DNA from: DAIMFL01 sp964372215
GTDB lineage: Bacteria > Pseudomonadota > Alphaproteobacteria > Dongiales > Dongiaceae
Length of the DNA: 64,000 nt
Assembly (NCBI GenBank): GCA_964372215.1
Contig: CAYJQC010000011.1
Coordinates: 1 to 64,000 of the forward strand
Reading direction: 5' to 3'
Part shown: positions 17,670 to 26,757 of the stretch, piece after piece
How positions within the stretch are numbered: the first letter of the stretch is position 1
Layout of the letters: each line of letters begins with the position of its first letter
Position numbers and translations under genes: made by a program
Notes under the pieces: model-generated
What the model saw: only the letters and a program-made list of their open reading frames with translations
Databases searched by the model: none
What the model was told of the DNA's origin: nothing

Positions 17670-18689
17670 ATGAACGCCGGAGAATCAACCGAACTGCCAA
17701 TAGACTTGCTGCGCTGCCCCCGGACCGGCGCGCCTCTGGTCCGTGACGGCGGCCGGCTGCTGTCGAGCGCGGGCGGGCATGTCTACCCCGTGGTCGAAGG
17801 CATCCCGGACTTTCGCCTGTTCGACCCTCCCTACGTCACCCGCGAGGAGGAGCGCCGCCGTGTCGCCATGCTGGCCTTGGCGGCGGCGGACCATGACTTC
17901 GCGGGCCTGGTGAAGTACTACGAGACCGAGGTCATTCCCGACCAGACGCCGGAGCGTCGCGCCTGGCACATCGAGCATCGCCGATCCCTGCCGCAGCGGG
18001 CCAAGCGCCGTCTCCACAACCTGCTGGAGACCGCCCGCTTCGCGCCCCCACGAGTCACCCGGGGCGTGCCGGTACTCGATCTCGGCTGCGGCTCAGGAGA
18101 GGCGATAAGCGAACTCGCCCGGGTCACCGGCGGCTCGATCGTCGGCATCGACATCTCGCTCGAGGAGCTGTTCCTGGCCCGCAAGTTGCTGGCGGAAGAG
18201 GGTGCAAGCGCCGTCCTGGTCGCCGGCTGCGCCGAGGCGCTGCCCTTCGTCGACGGGATGTTCGGCTTCGTCTACTCGCCTGATGTCATCGAGCACGTCG
18301 TCAGCCAGGATGACTACCTGAGGGAGATCCACCGGGTCCTGTCCGTGGGCGCGCCCGCACTGCTGAACTCGCCCAACCGCTTCAGCGTGCTGACGCCCGA
18401 GCCGCATGTCGGAATCTGGGGGCTCGGCTTCCTGCCGCGCACGCTGATGGACCCGGTCTGCCGGCTGGCCGGCAAGGGCCCCTATACCGGCAAGCGCCTG
18501 CTGTCGCTCGGCGAACTGAGGGGCATGCTGGCGCGGGTGTTTGGGCGATACACGATTCGCGGTCGCGACAGCAACCCGCATGCTACAAGCGTTCCGGGCC
18601 GAGTCTACCACGCGCTGCGGGCGATATCGGTGCCGGCATTCGCACATGTCTGCGACCAGCACGTGGTCGTGGCGATGAAGGACCGATGA
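17670..18689 (+). CDS. SAM-dependent methyltransferase with Trm112-like N-terminal domain
   Basis: 339 residues. Seen: an N-terminal Trm112/YcaR-like segment, IDLLRCPRTGAPL and GHVYPVVEGIPDF (residues 11-48), with most zinc cysteines lost; then the SAM motif VLDLGCGSGE (135-144) and SPDVIEHV near residue 200. This domain order is common among methyltransferases of polysaccharide clusters. The substrate is unknown. It begins a plus-strand series running through the beta-helix protein and the O-ligase to three glycosyltransferases. Confidence 0.82.
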   Translation: MNAGESTELPIDLLRCPRTGAPLVRDGGRLLSSAGGHVYPVVEGIPDFRLFDPPYVTREEERRRVAMLALAAADHDFAGLVKYYETEVIPDQTPERRAWHIEHRRSLPQRAKRRLHNLLETARFAPPRVTRGVPVLDLGCGSGEAISELARVTGGSIVGIDISLEELFLARKLLAEEGASAVLVAGCAEALPFVDGMFGFVYSPDVIEHVVSQDDYLREIHRVLSVGAPALLNSPNRFSVLTPEPHVGIWGLGFLPRTLMDPVCRLAGKGPYTGKRLLSLGELRGMLARVFGRYTIRGRDSNPHATSVPGRVYHALRAISVPAFAHVCDQHVVVAMKDR

Positions 18690-18818
18690 CAAGATGCGCC
18701 GCATCGCGGCCGGGGTCTAGGCATGTGGCTCCGCCGCCGACCTTCAAACAGTGTTGCCGGACGCGGGAAGGCGCAGGGCTCGTGCGTCGCTGCGGTGCCC
18801 GGGCCGATCCCGGAACCA

Positions 18819-20093
18819 ATGATGGATGACCTCCAGCCCGCGGCCGGGCCGCAGCTCTCCAGGCGCACGGCGCTCGTGGCGGCCGCGACCCTGCTGGCTG
18901 TCACCACGACAGTGAAGGCCGGATCCTCGCGGGCGGATGGTGGAGCGAGCGTGTCGCCGCCAATGGCGCCAACCATTCCCGAGGCGTCGCGTCCGTCCGG
19001 CGCTCCGCCGATCAGGGTCGGGCCGGCGAGGGAGCTCACGGTGCCGAGCCAGGCCGCGAAGATCGCCCAGGACGGCGACGTGATCCAGCTGGATGCGGGC
19101 GACTACCGGGGCGACGTCGCGGTCTGGGTCCAGAACGACCTGACCATTCGCAGCGTCGGCGGACGGGCGCATCTGATCGCCGCCGGCGCCGCGGCCGAAG
19201 CCAAGGCGATTTGGGTGATCAAGGGAACCCGGGTCACGGTCGACGGGGTCGAGCTCAGCGGCTGCATGGTTCCCGACCGAAACGGGGCGGGAATCCGCTT
19301 CGAGGGCACCGAGCTGATCATTCGGAACAGCTGGATCCACGACAACCAGATGGGCCTGCTGACAAAGGGCGATCCGGCGGGCGCCGTCCTGATCGAAACC
19401 TCCGAATTCTCTGACAACACGGTCGACTACCAGACGACCGGCAGCCTGGGACACAACATCTATGTCGGCGCGATCGGCAACTTCACCTTGCGCGGCAGCT
19501 ATGTCCACGGCGCGTCGTTCGGCCACAACGTCAAGACCCGCGCGCGGCACAACTACATCCTCTACAACCGCATCATGGACGAGGACTCCGGCAATTCGAG
19601 CTATCTGATCGACCTGGCCCATGGCGGCGATGCCTACATCATCGGCAATCTGCTGCAGCAAAGCGGGACGACCGACAACGCCGCGATGATCGCCTATGCG
19701 ACCGAGGGCGGACAGGCGGATGCCGATCCAGGGTTCTACGTGGTCAACAATTCCGCGGTTTCCGATCTCGACAGCGGGGTGCTCGTACACAATCACGGCG
19801 TCACTTCCGCAATTCTCATGAACAACGTCTTCATGGGAGGGCGGGCGTTTGCCGAGGGACCAAGCGTCCTGCAACGCAACTTGGTCGGCGACGGTGCCGG
19901 CCTCGAGGATCCGGCGGGCTACGACTATCGGTTGGCGTCCGGCGCCAGGGCGATCGACGCCGGAATCGAGCCGATCGCGGCGGACGGCGTCTCACTTGCC
20001 CCCCGCTTCGAGTACCGCCATCCGGCGCGGTACCGGCCGCGCCCGCGCAGCGGGCCGCTCGACGTGGGCGCCTACGAAGCGGTGCCCGATTGA
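18819..20093 (+). CDS. Tat-exported right-handed beta-helix protein
   Basis: 424 residues from the ATG at 18819; a longer form from 18723 is possible. The shorter start was chosen because it puts the twin-arginine motif LSRRTAL about 13 residues from the N terminus, followed by a hydrophobic AAATLLAVTT stretch and a probable cleavage after KAGSSRA. Seen: short parallel-beta repeats such as IIRNSWIHDNQMGLLT, NYILYNRIM and ILMNNVFMGG. This is the pattern of pectate-lyase-like helices (PbH1). Known relatives bind, cleave or epimerise acidic polysaccharides in the periplasm. Inferred: processing of the exported polymer. No catalytic site is recognised, and folded export by Tat fits a cofactor- or metal-bearing enzyme. 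Confidence 0.75.
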   Translation: MMDDLQPAAGPQLSRRTALVAAATLLAVTTTVKAGSSRADGGASVSPPMAPTIPEASRPSGAPPIRVGPARELTVPSQAAKIAQDGDVIQLDAGDYRGDVAVWVQNDLTIRSVGGRAHLIAAGAAAEAKAIWVIKGTRVTVDGVELSGCMVPDRNGAGIRFEGTELIIRNSWIHDNQMGLLTKGDPAGAVLIETSEFSDNTVDYQTTGSLGHNIYVGAIGNFTLRGSYVHGASFGHNVKTRARHNYILYNRIMDEDSGNSSYLIDLAHGGDAYIIGNLLQQSGTTDNAAMIAYATEGGQADADPGFYVVNNSAVSDLDSGVLVHNHGVTSAILMNNVFMGGRAFAEGPSVLQRNLVGDGAGLEDPAGYDYRLASGARAIDAGIEPIAADGVSLAPRFEYRHPARYRPRPRSGPLDVGAYEAVPD

Positions 20094-20167
20094 CCCGGCG
20101 AATTTGCGAGCGTGGGACCTCGGGGCTTGCCGCGGGCGCAGACCCGAGGCCGAGGGGATAGGCGGCA

Positions 20168-21490
20168 ATGCGCGACATCTATATCGCAGCCATCGTGATG
20201 GGGCTGCTGCCCGCGGCCTTCCTGCGGCCCTATATCGGCGTGTATCTATGGGCCTGGCTGTCCCTGATGGCCCCGCATCGTCTGAGCTGGGGCTTCTCCT
20301 ACGACTTTCCCTATGTGTACGTGGTCGCGCTCGTTACGCTCGCCGGCTTGGTGCTGTCAGCCGAGCGCAAGACATTTCCGGTCGCGGCGCCGACCGTGGT
20401 CTTCGTTCTGTTCACGTTGTGGATATGCGTGACCACGTTCTTTGCGCTTTGGCCGGAAGCTGCCCAGGCGAGGCTGATCTTCGTCCTCAAGGTGTTCGCG
20501 CTGTCGTACGTCGCGCTGCTCACCATCAACTCGCGCGAACGCCTGCATATGCTGGTCTGGGTCATCGTGATCTCGGTCGGCTTCTATGGCGTAAAGGGGG
20601 GGATATTCACCTTGGTCACCGGCGGCGGGGCGCGGATCTACGGGCCGCCAGGAAGTTTCATCGAAGACAACAATCACATGGCCCTCGCCCTGGTCATGAT
20701 GGTGCCACTGCTTCGGTACCTGCAACTGAACAGCGAACTCAAGCTCGTGCGGCTTGGCCTCGGCTTCTCCATGGCCATGACGATCATCTCTGCACTGGCC
20801 TCCTATTCCAGGGGCGCGATGCTGGCGCTCAGCGTGACTCTGATTGTGTTGATTCTGCAGACGCGCCGCCGGCTGCTGGCGGGGGTCCTGGCCATTGGCG
20901 CCTTCGCCGGCGCCTTGGCATTCCTTCCCGAGACATGGTTCGATCGCATGTCGACGATCGAGGAGTATCAGGAGGACAGATCGACCCAGGGTCGGTTCGA
21001 GATTTGGACGTTCTCAACTGAGATCGCGCTCAGTCGGCCGATTGTCGGTGGCGGCTTCGACATGCTGTTCGATGGCCGGACCTATCAGCTTTACGGCTCG
21101 ACGATCAAGCCGCGTTCGGCCCACAGCATCATATTCCAGGTGCTCGGCGAGCACGGCTTCGTGGGTCTGTTCCTGTTCTTGATGATCGGCATCACCTTGA
21201 TGTTCAGTGCCCAGTCGATCAAGAAGCGGACCAAGGGCCACCCGACGCTGCGATGGGCCCGGGATCTGGCCTCGATGATGCAAGTGTCTCTCCTCGGGTA
21301 CTTCGTCGCCGGTCTGTTTCTCAATCTGGCGTTCTTCGACTTGATCTACCTGTACATTCCCATCGTGGTGGGGACGGCGAGCGTGGCCGCCCGAGCCCTG
21401 GCAACGCCGAAGGCGGCAGGTCCAAGCCCGATGCCGGCGCTCTCAGGCATGACACGAACACATGCGTCGCTCGGCGCGCGGTCGACGTGA
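20168..21490 (+). CDS. Exosortase A-associated putative O-glycosylation ligase
   Basis: 440 residues. Seen: about 11 membrane helices, the segment GPPGSFIEDNNHMALAL (DNN at 167-169), SYSRGAMLAL and a periplasmic loop with GRFEIW and SAHSIIFQVLGEHGFVGL. These match the Wzy_C/O-antigen-ligase fold and in particular the exosortase A-associated form (TIGR03097). Known function is putative: transfer or polymerisation of lipid-linked glycan in the periplasm, perhaps onto proteins, which is why the family was named an O-glycosylation ligase. The flanking XrtA-type glycosyltransferases support the call. Confidence 0.9.
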   Translation: MRDIYIAAIVMGLLPAAFLRPYIGVYLWAWLSLMAPHRLSWGFSYDFPYVYVVALVTLAGLVLSAERKTFPVAAPTVVFVLFTLWICVTTFFALWPEAAQARLIFVLKVFALSYVALLTINSRERLHMLVWVIVISVGFYGVKGGIFTLVTGGGARIYGPPGSFIEDNNHMALALVMMVPLLRYLQLNSELKLVRLGLGFSMAMTIISALASYSRGAMLALSVTLIVLILQTRRRLLAGVLAIGAFAGALAFLPETWFDRMSTIEEYQEDRSTQGRFEIWTFSTEIALSRPIVGGGFDMLFDGRTYQLYGSTIKPRSAHSIIFQVLGEHGFVGLFLFLMIGITLMFSAQSIKKRTKGHPTLRWARDLASMMQVSLLGYFVAGLFLNLAFFDLIYLYIPIVVGTASVAARALATPKAAGPSPMPALSGMTRTHASLGARST

Positions 21491-21514
21491 CCGTGGCTGT
21501 GGCGTTCTCATAGC

Positions 21515-23035
21515 ATGGCGCAGGATGTTCCAGTTCAAGCGGCGGCGGAGGTGTCATCGCCGCTGCCGCCCTCGACGACGGGGCCGGCACAGCGGTCTGC
21601 CGCTGGCGGTCGGGACGCAGGTTCTTCCGCATTGACGCTGCGAACCGTGCTCGTGGTCGCCGGCGAGTTTCCGCCGGTCAAGACGATCGGCCGGATCCGG
21701 ACGTTGAAGTTCGTGCGCCACCTCGAGGCCTGCGGCTGGAGATCGGTCGTCCTGACGGTGGCGCCGAACGGCACCACGGTCAGGGCCGACCCGTCTCTCG
21801 CCGGCGAGGTGCCGCCCGATCTCGCCGTGCACCGGGTGGCCTGTCCCGACCTCGAGTCGGGGGTCGCCCGGGCGGTCAAGCGCCTGCTCGGCCGCGGTCC
21901 GGCCGCGACCGGCCCGGCGGCTGTCGGCCCGGCCGGCCCGGCTCCGGGCGCGATACCGCCTCAAGCCTCCAGCGGCATCCTCGACCGGCTGCACCGGATC
22001 CTGCGCCACGTGTTGCGACAGTATGTCGAACTGCCCGACAGCTACAATCTGTGGGCCTGGCGCGGGCTCGCCGCGGCGCGCGCGATCTGCGCGCAACAGC
22101 GGATCGACCTGGTCTACACCACGCTGCCGCCGTTCAGCGCCGCCTGGATCGGCTACCGGCTGCGCCGCCGCGCCGGCCTGCCCTGGGTCGCCGACTACCG
22201 CGACCTGTGGACCGGCGACGTGCTGCGGGAGTGGCTGCCGCGCTGGCGCACTGCCCTCGAGCGGCGCCTCGAGCGCCGCTTGATCGGCGCCGCCGACGCG
22301 GTCGTTGCCGTCTCCGAGCAGAAGACCGCCTATCTGCGCCGGCTGATCGGCGAGCCGGTGCCGCGCTGGGAGACCATCACCAACGGCTACGACGCCGAGG
22401 AGTTTGCCGGCCTGCAGCGGCGGCGCCGGCCCGACCGGACGATCACCTTCACCTTCACCGGCCGGCTGTTCAAGAACCGCTGCGGCTATGCCTTCTGCGA
22501 AGCGCTGGGCCAGCTCAAGCGCGACGGGCACGAGCTGGCCTCGCGGGTCAGGGTGCGGTTCCTCGGCGGGGTGTCGGCGGAAATCCGGGCCCGCTTCGAC
22601 GGCATACTGAATGCGTACGACCTGGCCGGGCAGTTCGCGTTCCCCGGCGACGTGCCCTATGCCGAGGCCAAGCAGGCCCAGGTCGACACCGACTACCTGC
22701 TGCTGATCGTCGACACCGGCGCGACCTCCGACGGGGTGATTCCCGGGAAGCTGTTCGAGTATGTCGCGGCGCGCCGCCCGATCTTCGCGCTGACCGATCC
22801 CGGGGCGACCGCGACGATCATCCGCGATGGCGGGCTCGGCTGGGTGGTCGATGCGGAAGACACCGCCGGCTGCAAGGCGCTGCTCGCCGAGGTGCTGGCG
22901 TTGCCGGTGCCGGACTCGTTCACGCCCAACGAGGACTATCTCCGACAGTTCGACCGCCGGCGGCTCGCCGAGCGGCTGGCCGGGCTGTTCGACGCGGTGG
23001 TCGCGGCCCGGCCCGGGAACCGGGCGCGATCGTGA
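21515..23035 (+). CDS. GT-B glycosyltransferase
   Basis: 506 residues. The first 40 are low-complexity, so a later start near the segment TLRTVLVVAGEFPPVKTIG is possible. Seen: the glycosyltransferase N-domain with GRIRTLKFVRHL, the segment WVADYRDLWTG, AVVAVSEQKTAYL, NGYDAEEF and a C-terminal donor-binding region GVIPGKLFEYVAARRP. This variant is common in XrtA and capsule loci. A proline/alanine-rich linker lies near residues 130-160. The TGA overlaps the GTG start of the TIGR03088 gene by four bases, so the two are made together. Donor and acceptor are unknown. Confidence 0.85.
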   Translation: MAQDVPVQAAAEVSSPLPPSTTGPAQRSAAGGRDAGSSALTLRTVLVVAGEFPPVKTIGRIRTLKFVRHLEACGWRSVVLTVAPNGTTVRADPSLAGEVPPDLAVHRVACPDLESGVARAVKRLLGRGPAATGPAAVGPAGPAPGAIPPQASSGILDRLHRILRHVLRQYVELPDSYNLWAWRGLAAARAICAQQRIDLVYTTLPPFSAAWIGYRLRRRAGLPWVADYRDLWTGDVLREWLPRWRTALERRLERRLIGAADAVVAVSEQKTAYLRRLIGEPVPRWETITNGYDAEEFAGLQRRRRPDRTITFTFTGRLFKNRCGYAFCEALGQLKRDGHELASRVRVRFLGGVSAEIRARFDGILNAYDLAGQFAFPGDVPYAEAKQAQVDTDYLLLIVDTGATSDGVIPGKLFEYVAARRPIFALTDPGATATIIRDGGLGWVVDAEDTAGCKALLAEVLALPVPDSFTPNEDYLRQFDRRRLAERLAGLFDAVVAARPGNRARS

Positions 23036-24177
23036 GCGACAGCGTGCCGCCGCCGCTCATCTGCCACATCATCCACCGGCTCGACTATGGCGGGCTCGAG
23101 AACGGGCTGGTCAACCTGATCAATCATCTGCCGCCCGAGCGCTATCGCCACGCCATCGTCTGCCTGACCGAAGCGACCGAGTTCCGCCGGCGCATCCAAC
23201 GCGCCGATGTTGCCATCGTCGGGATCGGCAAGCGGCCGGGCAAGGATCTCGGCGCCTATTGGCGAGTCTGGCGGGCGCTGCGCGCGCTGCGCCCGGCGAT
23301 CGTCCATACCCGCAACCTGCCGGCCCTCGACATGCTGGCGGTGGCGGCCCTGGCCGGGGTGCGCCGGCTGGTGCATGGCGAGCACGGCCTCGACGTCATC
23401 GAGCTCGACGGCGCCAACGCGAAGTACAATCGGCTGCGCCGGCTGAGCCGACTCGTGGTCCGCCGCTACGTCGCGGTGTCGCAGGACCTGTCCGACTGGC
23501 TGGTGCGCGACATCGGCATCCCGCGCGGGCGGATCGCCGCCATCTACAACGGCGTCGATACCGCGCGGTTCTGCCCGGCAGCCTCGGGCCGGGGCGTGCT
23601 GCCGGCCGGCTTCGCCCCCGACGACGCCGTGGTCGTCGGCACCATCGGCCGGCTCGAACAGGTCAAGGACCAGACCACTCTTGCGGCGGCATTCTGCCGG
23701 GTGATCCGGGATCGCCCCGAGCTTCGCCGGCGCCTGCGCCTGGTGGTGATCGGCGACGGCAGCCTGCGCGGCGAGATCGAGCGCCTGTTGGCCGAGCACG
23801 ACGCGACCGATCTCGCCTGGCTGCCGGGCTATCGTTCCGACGCGCCGGAGCTGCTGCGGGCGTTCGACGTGTTCGCCCTGCCGTCACGGCGCGAAGGCAT
23901 CTCGAACACGGTGCTGGAGGCCATGGCGACGGCGAAGCCGGTGGTGGCGACGGCGGTCGGCGGCAATCCGGAGATCGTGGTCGACGGCGTCACCGGGCTG
24001 TTGACACCGCCCGCCGACCCGGCGGCGATGGCCGAACGGCTGGCGCACTATGTCGACGATCCGGCCCTGGCCGCGGCGCACGGCCAGGCGGGACTGGACC
24101 GCATCCGCGAACGCTTCAGCTTGGCGGCGATGGTGAGCGCCTATCTTGGCGTCTATGACGAGGTCGCACCAAAGTGA
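23032..24177 (+). CDS. XrtA/PEP-CTERM-associated glycosyltransferase (TIGR03088 type)
   Basis: 381 residues, GTG start. Seen: the N-terminal signature HIIHRLDYGGLENGLVNLIN, HTRNLPALDMLAV, HGEHGLDV, YNGVDTARF and the EX7E motif REGISNTVLE (Glu288, Glu296). The N-terminal block is diagnostic for the sugar transferase family TIGR03088, found almost only beside exosortase A. It should act in the cytoplasm on the conserved part of the XrtA exopolysaccharide. Overlaps: four bases with the preceding gene and about 30 with the next, so it is one translational unit. Confidence 0.93.
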   Translation: MSDSVPPPLICHIIHRLDYGGLENGLVNLINHLPPERYRHAIVCLTEATEFRRRIQRADVAIVGIGKRPGKDLGAYWRVWRALRALRPAIVHTRNLPALDMLAVAALAGVRRLVHGEHGLDVIELDGANAKYNRLRRLSRLVVRRYVAVSQDLSDWLVRDIGIPRGRIAAIYNGVDTARFCPAASGRGVLPAGFAPDDAVVVGTIGRLEQVKDQTTLAAAFCRVIRDRPELRRRLRLVVIGDGSLRGEIERLLAEHDATDLAWLPGYRSDAPELLRAFDVFALPSRREGISNTVLEAMATAKPVVATAVGGNPEIVVDGVTGLLTPPADPAAMAERLAHYVDDPALAAAHGQAGLDRIRERFSLAAMVSAYLGVYDEVAPK

Positions 24178-25390
24178 TCCGCTTGTCGCCGCCATCGTGG
24201 ATTCGTCTGTGACTGTCGGCGTACTTACCTTTACGACGCTGTACCCGAACGCCGCGCGGCCGGTGCATGGGATATTCGTCGAGAACCGGATTCGTCATTT
24301 GGCGGCCAGCGGTGAAGCCGACATCGAAGTGGTCGCCCCGATCCCCTGGTTTCCGTTCGACGCCCCCATGTTCGGGCGCTATGCCATGTACGCCCGTGCG
24401 CCGTCGTGCGAAACCCGGCACGGGCTTCGAGTGCACCACCCGCGCTTTCCTGTGATTCCTGCGGTCGGCATGAGCGTGGCGCCGTTACTCCTGTACTTGG
24501 CGGTGAAGCGGTTCATGGCAAATCTGATCAAGGGCGGCCGACGGTTCGATGTGATCGACGCACACTATGTCTATCCCGACGGCGTCGCCGCCGCGTTGCT
24601 TGCCCGGGACCTCGGTCTGCCGTTTGTGATGACCGGCCGCGGCAGCGATCTGAACGTCATTCCCCGCTATGCGCTTCCGCGCCGTCAAATATCCTGGGCG
24701 ATCGGGCGCGCTGCCGCCGTGATCACCGTCAGCGGCGACCTCAGGCGGCGATCGCTGGAGCTAGGCGCGCCCCCTGATCGCGTGCATGTGCTGCGCAACG
24801 GCGTTTCCCTCGAGACGTTTCATCCGCATGACCGGGATGACTCGCGGGCCAGACTGTCCGTCTCGGGGCCGATGTTGCTTTGCGTTGGAAACTTGATCCC
24901 GTTGAAGGGTCACGATCTCGCGTTGCACGCCCTCGCCGACATTCTGGGGGCGACATTGGTGCTTGTGGGTGACGGAACTGAGCGAGCCAGGCTCGCCAAG
25001 CTTGCCGAGGAACTCGGCGTCACGGAACGAGTGCGATTCCTCGGGAGAGTCGCGCATTCCGAGCTGGCGGCCATCTATTCGGCGGCCGACGCCCTGCTGT
25101 TGCCGTCGATGTCGGAAGGCTGGGCCAACGTGCTGCTGGAGGCCATGGCCTGCGGCACGCCAGTGGTCGCCACCACGGTCGGCGGCAATGCCGAGGTGGT
25201 TGCCGATCCGGCCGCCGGCGTATTGATCGGCGAACGCAGCGTGGCGGCCCTGACAGCGGGCATCCGGCGGCTGCTGGACAACCCGCCGGACCGCACAGCG
25301 ACCCGCGCTTATGCCGAGAAGTTCGATTGGCAGGCCACGACCGACGGCCAGCTCTCCTTGTTCCGCTCGATCGTGGCATCCTCGGGATAA
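24146..25390 (+). CDS. Glycosyltransferase family 4
   Basis: 414 residues if started at 24146; the ATG at 24155 is equally plausible. Seen: VGVLTFTTLYPNAARPVHGIF, DAHYVYPDGVAAALLA, TGRGSDLN, LRNGVSLETF and the EX7E motif SEGWANVLLE. The YPDG and GRGSD segments occur in a GT4 subgroup common in XrtA clusters. It is the last plus-strand gene before a convergent glycosyltransferase (13-bp gap). It overlaps its upstream neighbour by about 30 bases, suggesting coupled expression. Confidence 0.87.
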   Translation: MASMTRSHQSDPLVAAIVDSSVTVGVLTFTTLYPNAARPVHGIFVENRIRHLAASGEADIEVVAPIPWFPFDAPMFGRYAMYARAPSCETRHGLRVHHPRFPVIPAVGMSVAPLLLYLAVKRFMANLIKGGRRFDVIDAHYVYPDGVAAALLARDLGLPFVMTGRGSDLNVIPRYALPRRQISWAIGRAAAVITVSGDLRRRSLELGAPPDRVHVLRNGVSLETFHPHDRDDSRARLSVSGPMLLCVGNLIPLKGHDLALHALADILGATLVLVGDGTERARLAKLAEELGVTERVRFLGRVAHSELAAIYSAADALLLPSMSEGWANVLLEAMACGTPVVATTVGGNAEVVADPAAGVLIGERSVAALTAGIRRLLDNPPDRTATRAYAEKFDWQATTDGQLSLFRSIVASSG

Positions 25391-25403
25391 GGCTGCGGCA
25401 CGG

Positions 25404-26624
25404 TCACGCGATGCGATCGCACAGCGCCTGGAACTGTTGGCTGCGGAGTTGCCAGCTCGATCGGACGGCGACGTCCAGCCCGCCGCTCCGCAACCGATCA
25501 TAAAGCGCGGCGTCGTCGAGTAGCCGTCCGATCGCCTCGACTATGGTGTCGACGCGGCGCCCATCCACCAGCAGGCCATTGTGCCCATCCTGAACCGCCT
25601 CCACGACCCCGCCGGCACGGCCGCCCACCACCGGCTTGCCGCAGGCGTTGGCCTCGAGGAACACCAGGCCGAAGCCCTCGGTATCGCCGTCCGACATCTC
25701 GCGATTGGGCAGGACGAAGATGTCGCATAAGGCGTAATGGGCGCGCAGGCCGTCATCGTCCACCGATCCGGTGAACGTGACGTGTCGGGCGAGGCCATGT
25801 TTGGCGACCAGCTGCTTCAGAGCGTCCCAATACGGGCCGTCGCCGACGATGAGATAGTGGAGGTCGGGATGGCGCTCGAGCAGCGCCGGCATCGCTTCGA
25901 TGGTCTGGTCGATGCCTTTGCGCGGAACCAGCCGCCCGACGCTCAGCAGCACCCGCTTGCCGGCGATGCCGTACTTGGCGACCAGCCGTGGATCGCGCGC
26001 CTCGACGCGGAAGCGCTCGGCATCCACGCCGTTGTAGATGACCTCGATCTTGTCGGGCCTGGTGTGCATCAGTTCGATCAGGGCGTGCCGCGTGAAGTTG
26101 CTGACGGCAACCACCGCGTCGGCCCGGTTCAGGTATTTTTCCTTGGATCGGCCGAAGAAGGTATACTGCATGCTCGACGTCACTTCTTCGCCGTGGATGT
26201 AGTTGATGATCTTGCAGCCCCAGAGCAGCCTGGCATATGGACCAATCCAACTGCCGGAGTTCAGCTCGCCAATGCAGAGAATGCGAATCTTCTCCTTGCG
26301 GACGATGCGCCGAATGTTCCAGAGCACGCGGAATTTCAGTGGAACATCGATCCGCAGATAGCGCCACAGGGACTGGAGCTTGGACGCGGGATCGTGTTCG
26401 CGTGGCCGGAGCAGCTCCATTCGGTAGATCGGATAGGGCGCGGCCTTGTCGAAGTCGCGCCAGCCGACCAGGACGTGACCGGTCTGATAGTGGCGATAGG
26501 GCGCCAGCACGACGACGCGACCGCTGCTGTATCGACCCAGATTGTCATAGACGACGGCCGAGCCTCCGCGAATCGGCGGAAAGATGCTCGTCACCAGCAG
26601 GCATCCTGGCGTCGTGTTGCTCAT
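25404..26624 (-). CDS. Glycosyltransferase family 4
   Basis: 406 residues from the ATG at 26624, chosen because a purine-rich AAAAGAG lies just upstream and the protein then opens with CLLVTSIFPPIRGGSAVVYDN, the expected first strand and loop. Seen: INYIHGEEVT, NGVDAERF, VGRLVPRKGIDQ and the EX7E motif TEGFGLVFLE. It is the only minus-strand gene in a long plus-strand stretch (17.7-51.5 kb) apart from the small protein at 27917. Its control is therefore probably separate, from the 26625-26757 gap shared with the divergent acetyltransferase gene. Confidence 0.87.
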   Translation of the reverse strand: MSNTTPGCLLVTSIFPPIRGGSAVVYDNLGRYSSGRVVVLAPYRHYQTGHVLVGWRDFDKAAPYPIYRMELLRPREHDPASKLQSLWRYLRIDVPLKFRVLWNIRRIVRKEKIRILCIGELNSGSWIGPYARLLWGCKIINYIHGEEVTSSMQYTFFGRSKEKYLNRADAVVAVSNFTRHALIELMHTRPDKIEVIYNGVDAERFRVEARDPRLVAKYGIAGKRVLLSVGRLVPRKGIDQTIEAMPALLERHPDLHYLIVGDGPYWDALKQLVAKHGLARHVTFTGSVDDDGLRAHYALCDIFVLPNREMSDGDTEGFGLVFLEANACGKPVVGGRAGGVVEAVQDGHNGLLVDGRRVDTIVEAIGRLLDDAALYDRLRSGGLDVAVRSSWQLRSQQFQALCDRIA

Positions 26625-26757
26625 CCGACTCTTTTCGTGCTTGCAGCGCGGGGGTGCCAAAGGTACTTGCTCCGCCCTGCCCAGCGCAATCGGGGCGTGA
26701 TCGGCCGCCGGCCAGCGGCCGCTGAACCGGTTTGAGGCGATTCCGCGGTTCCGGTCA

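Noticed and set aside
26703..26720. GGCCGC/GCGGCC inverted repeat in the divergent gap before 26758
   Set aside because: Six-base arms in very GC-rich sequence are expected by chance.
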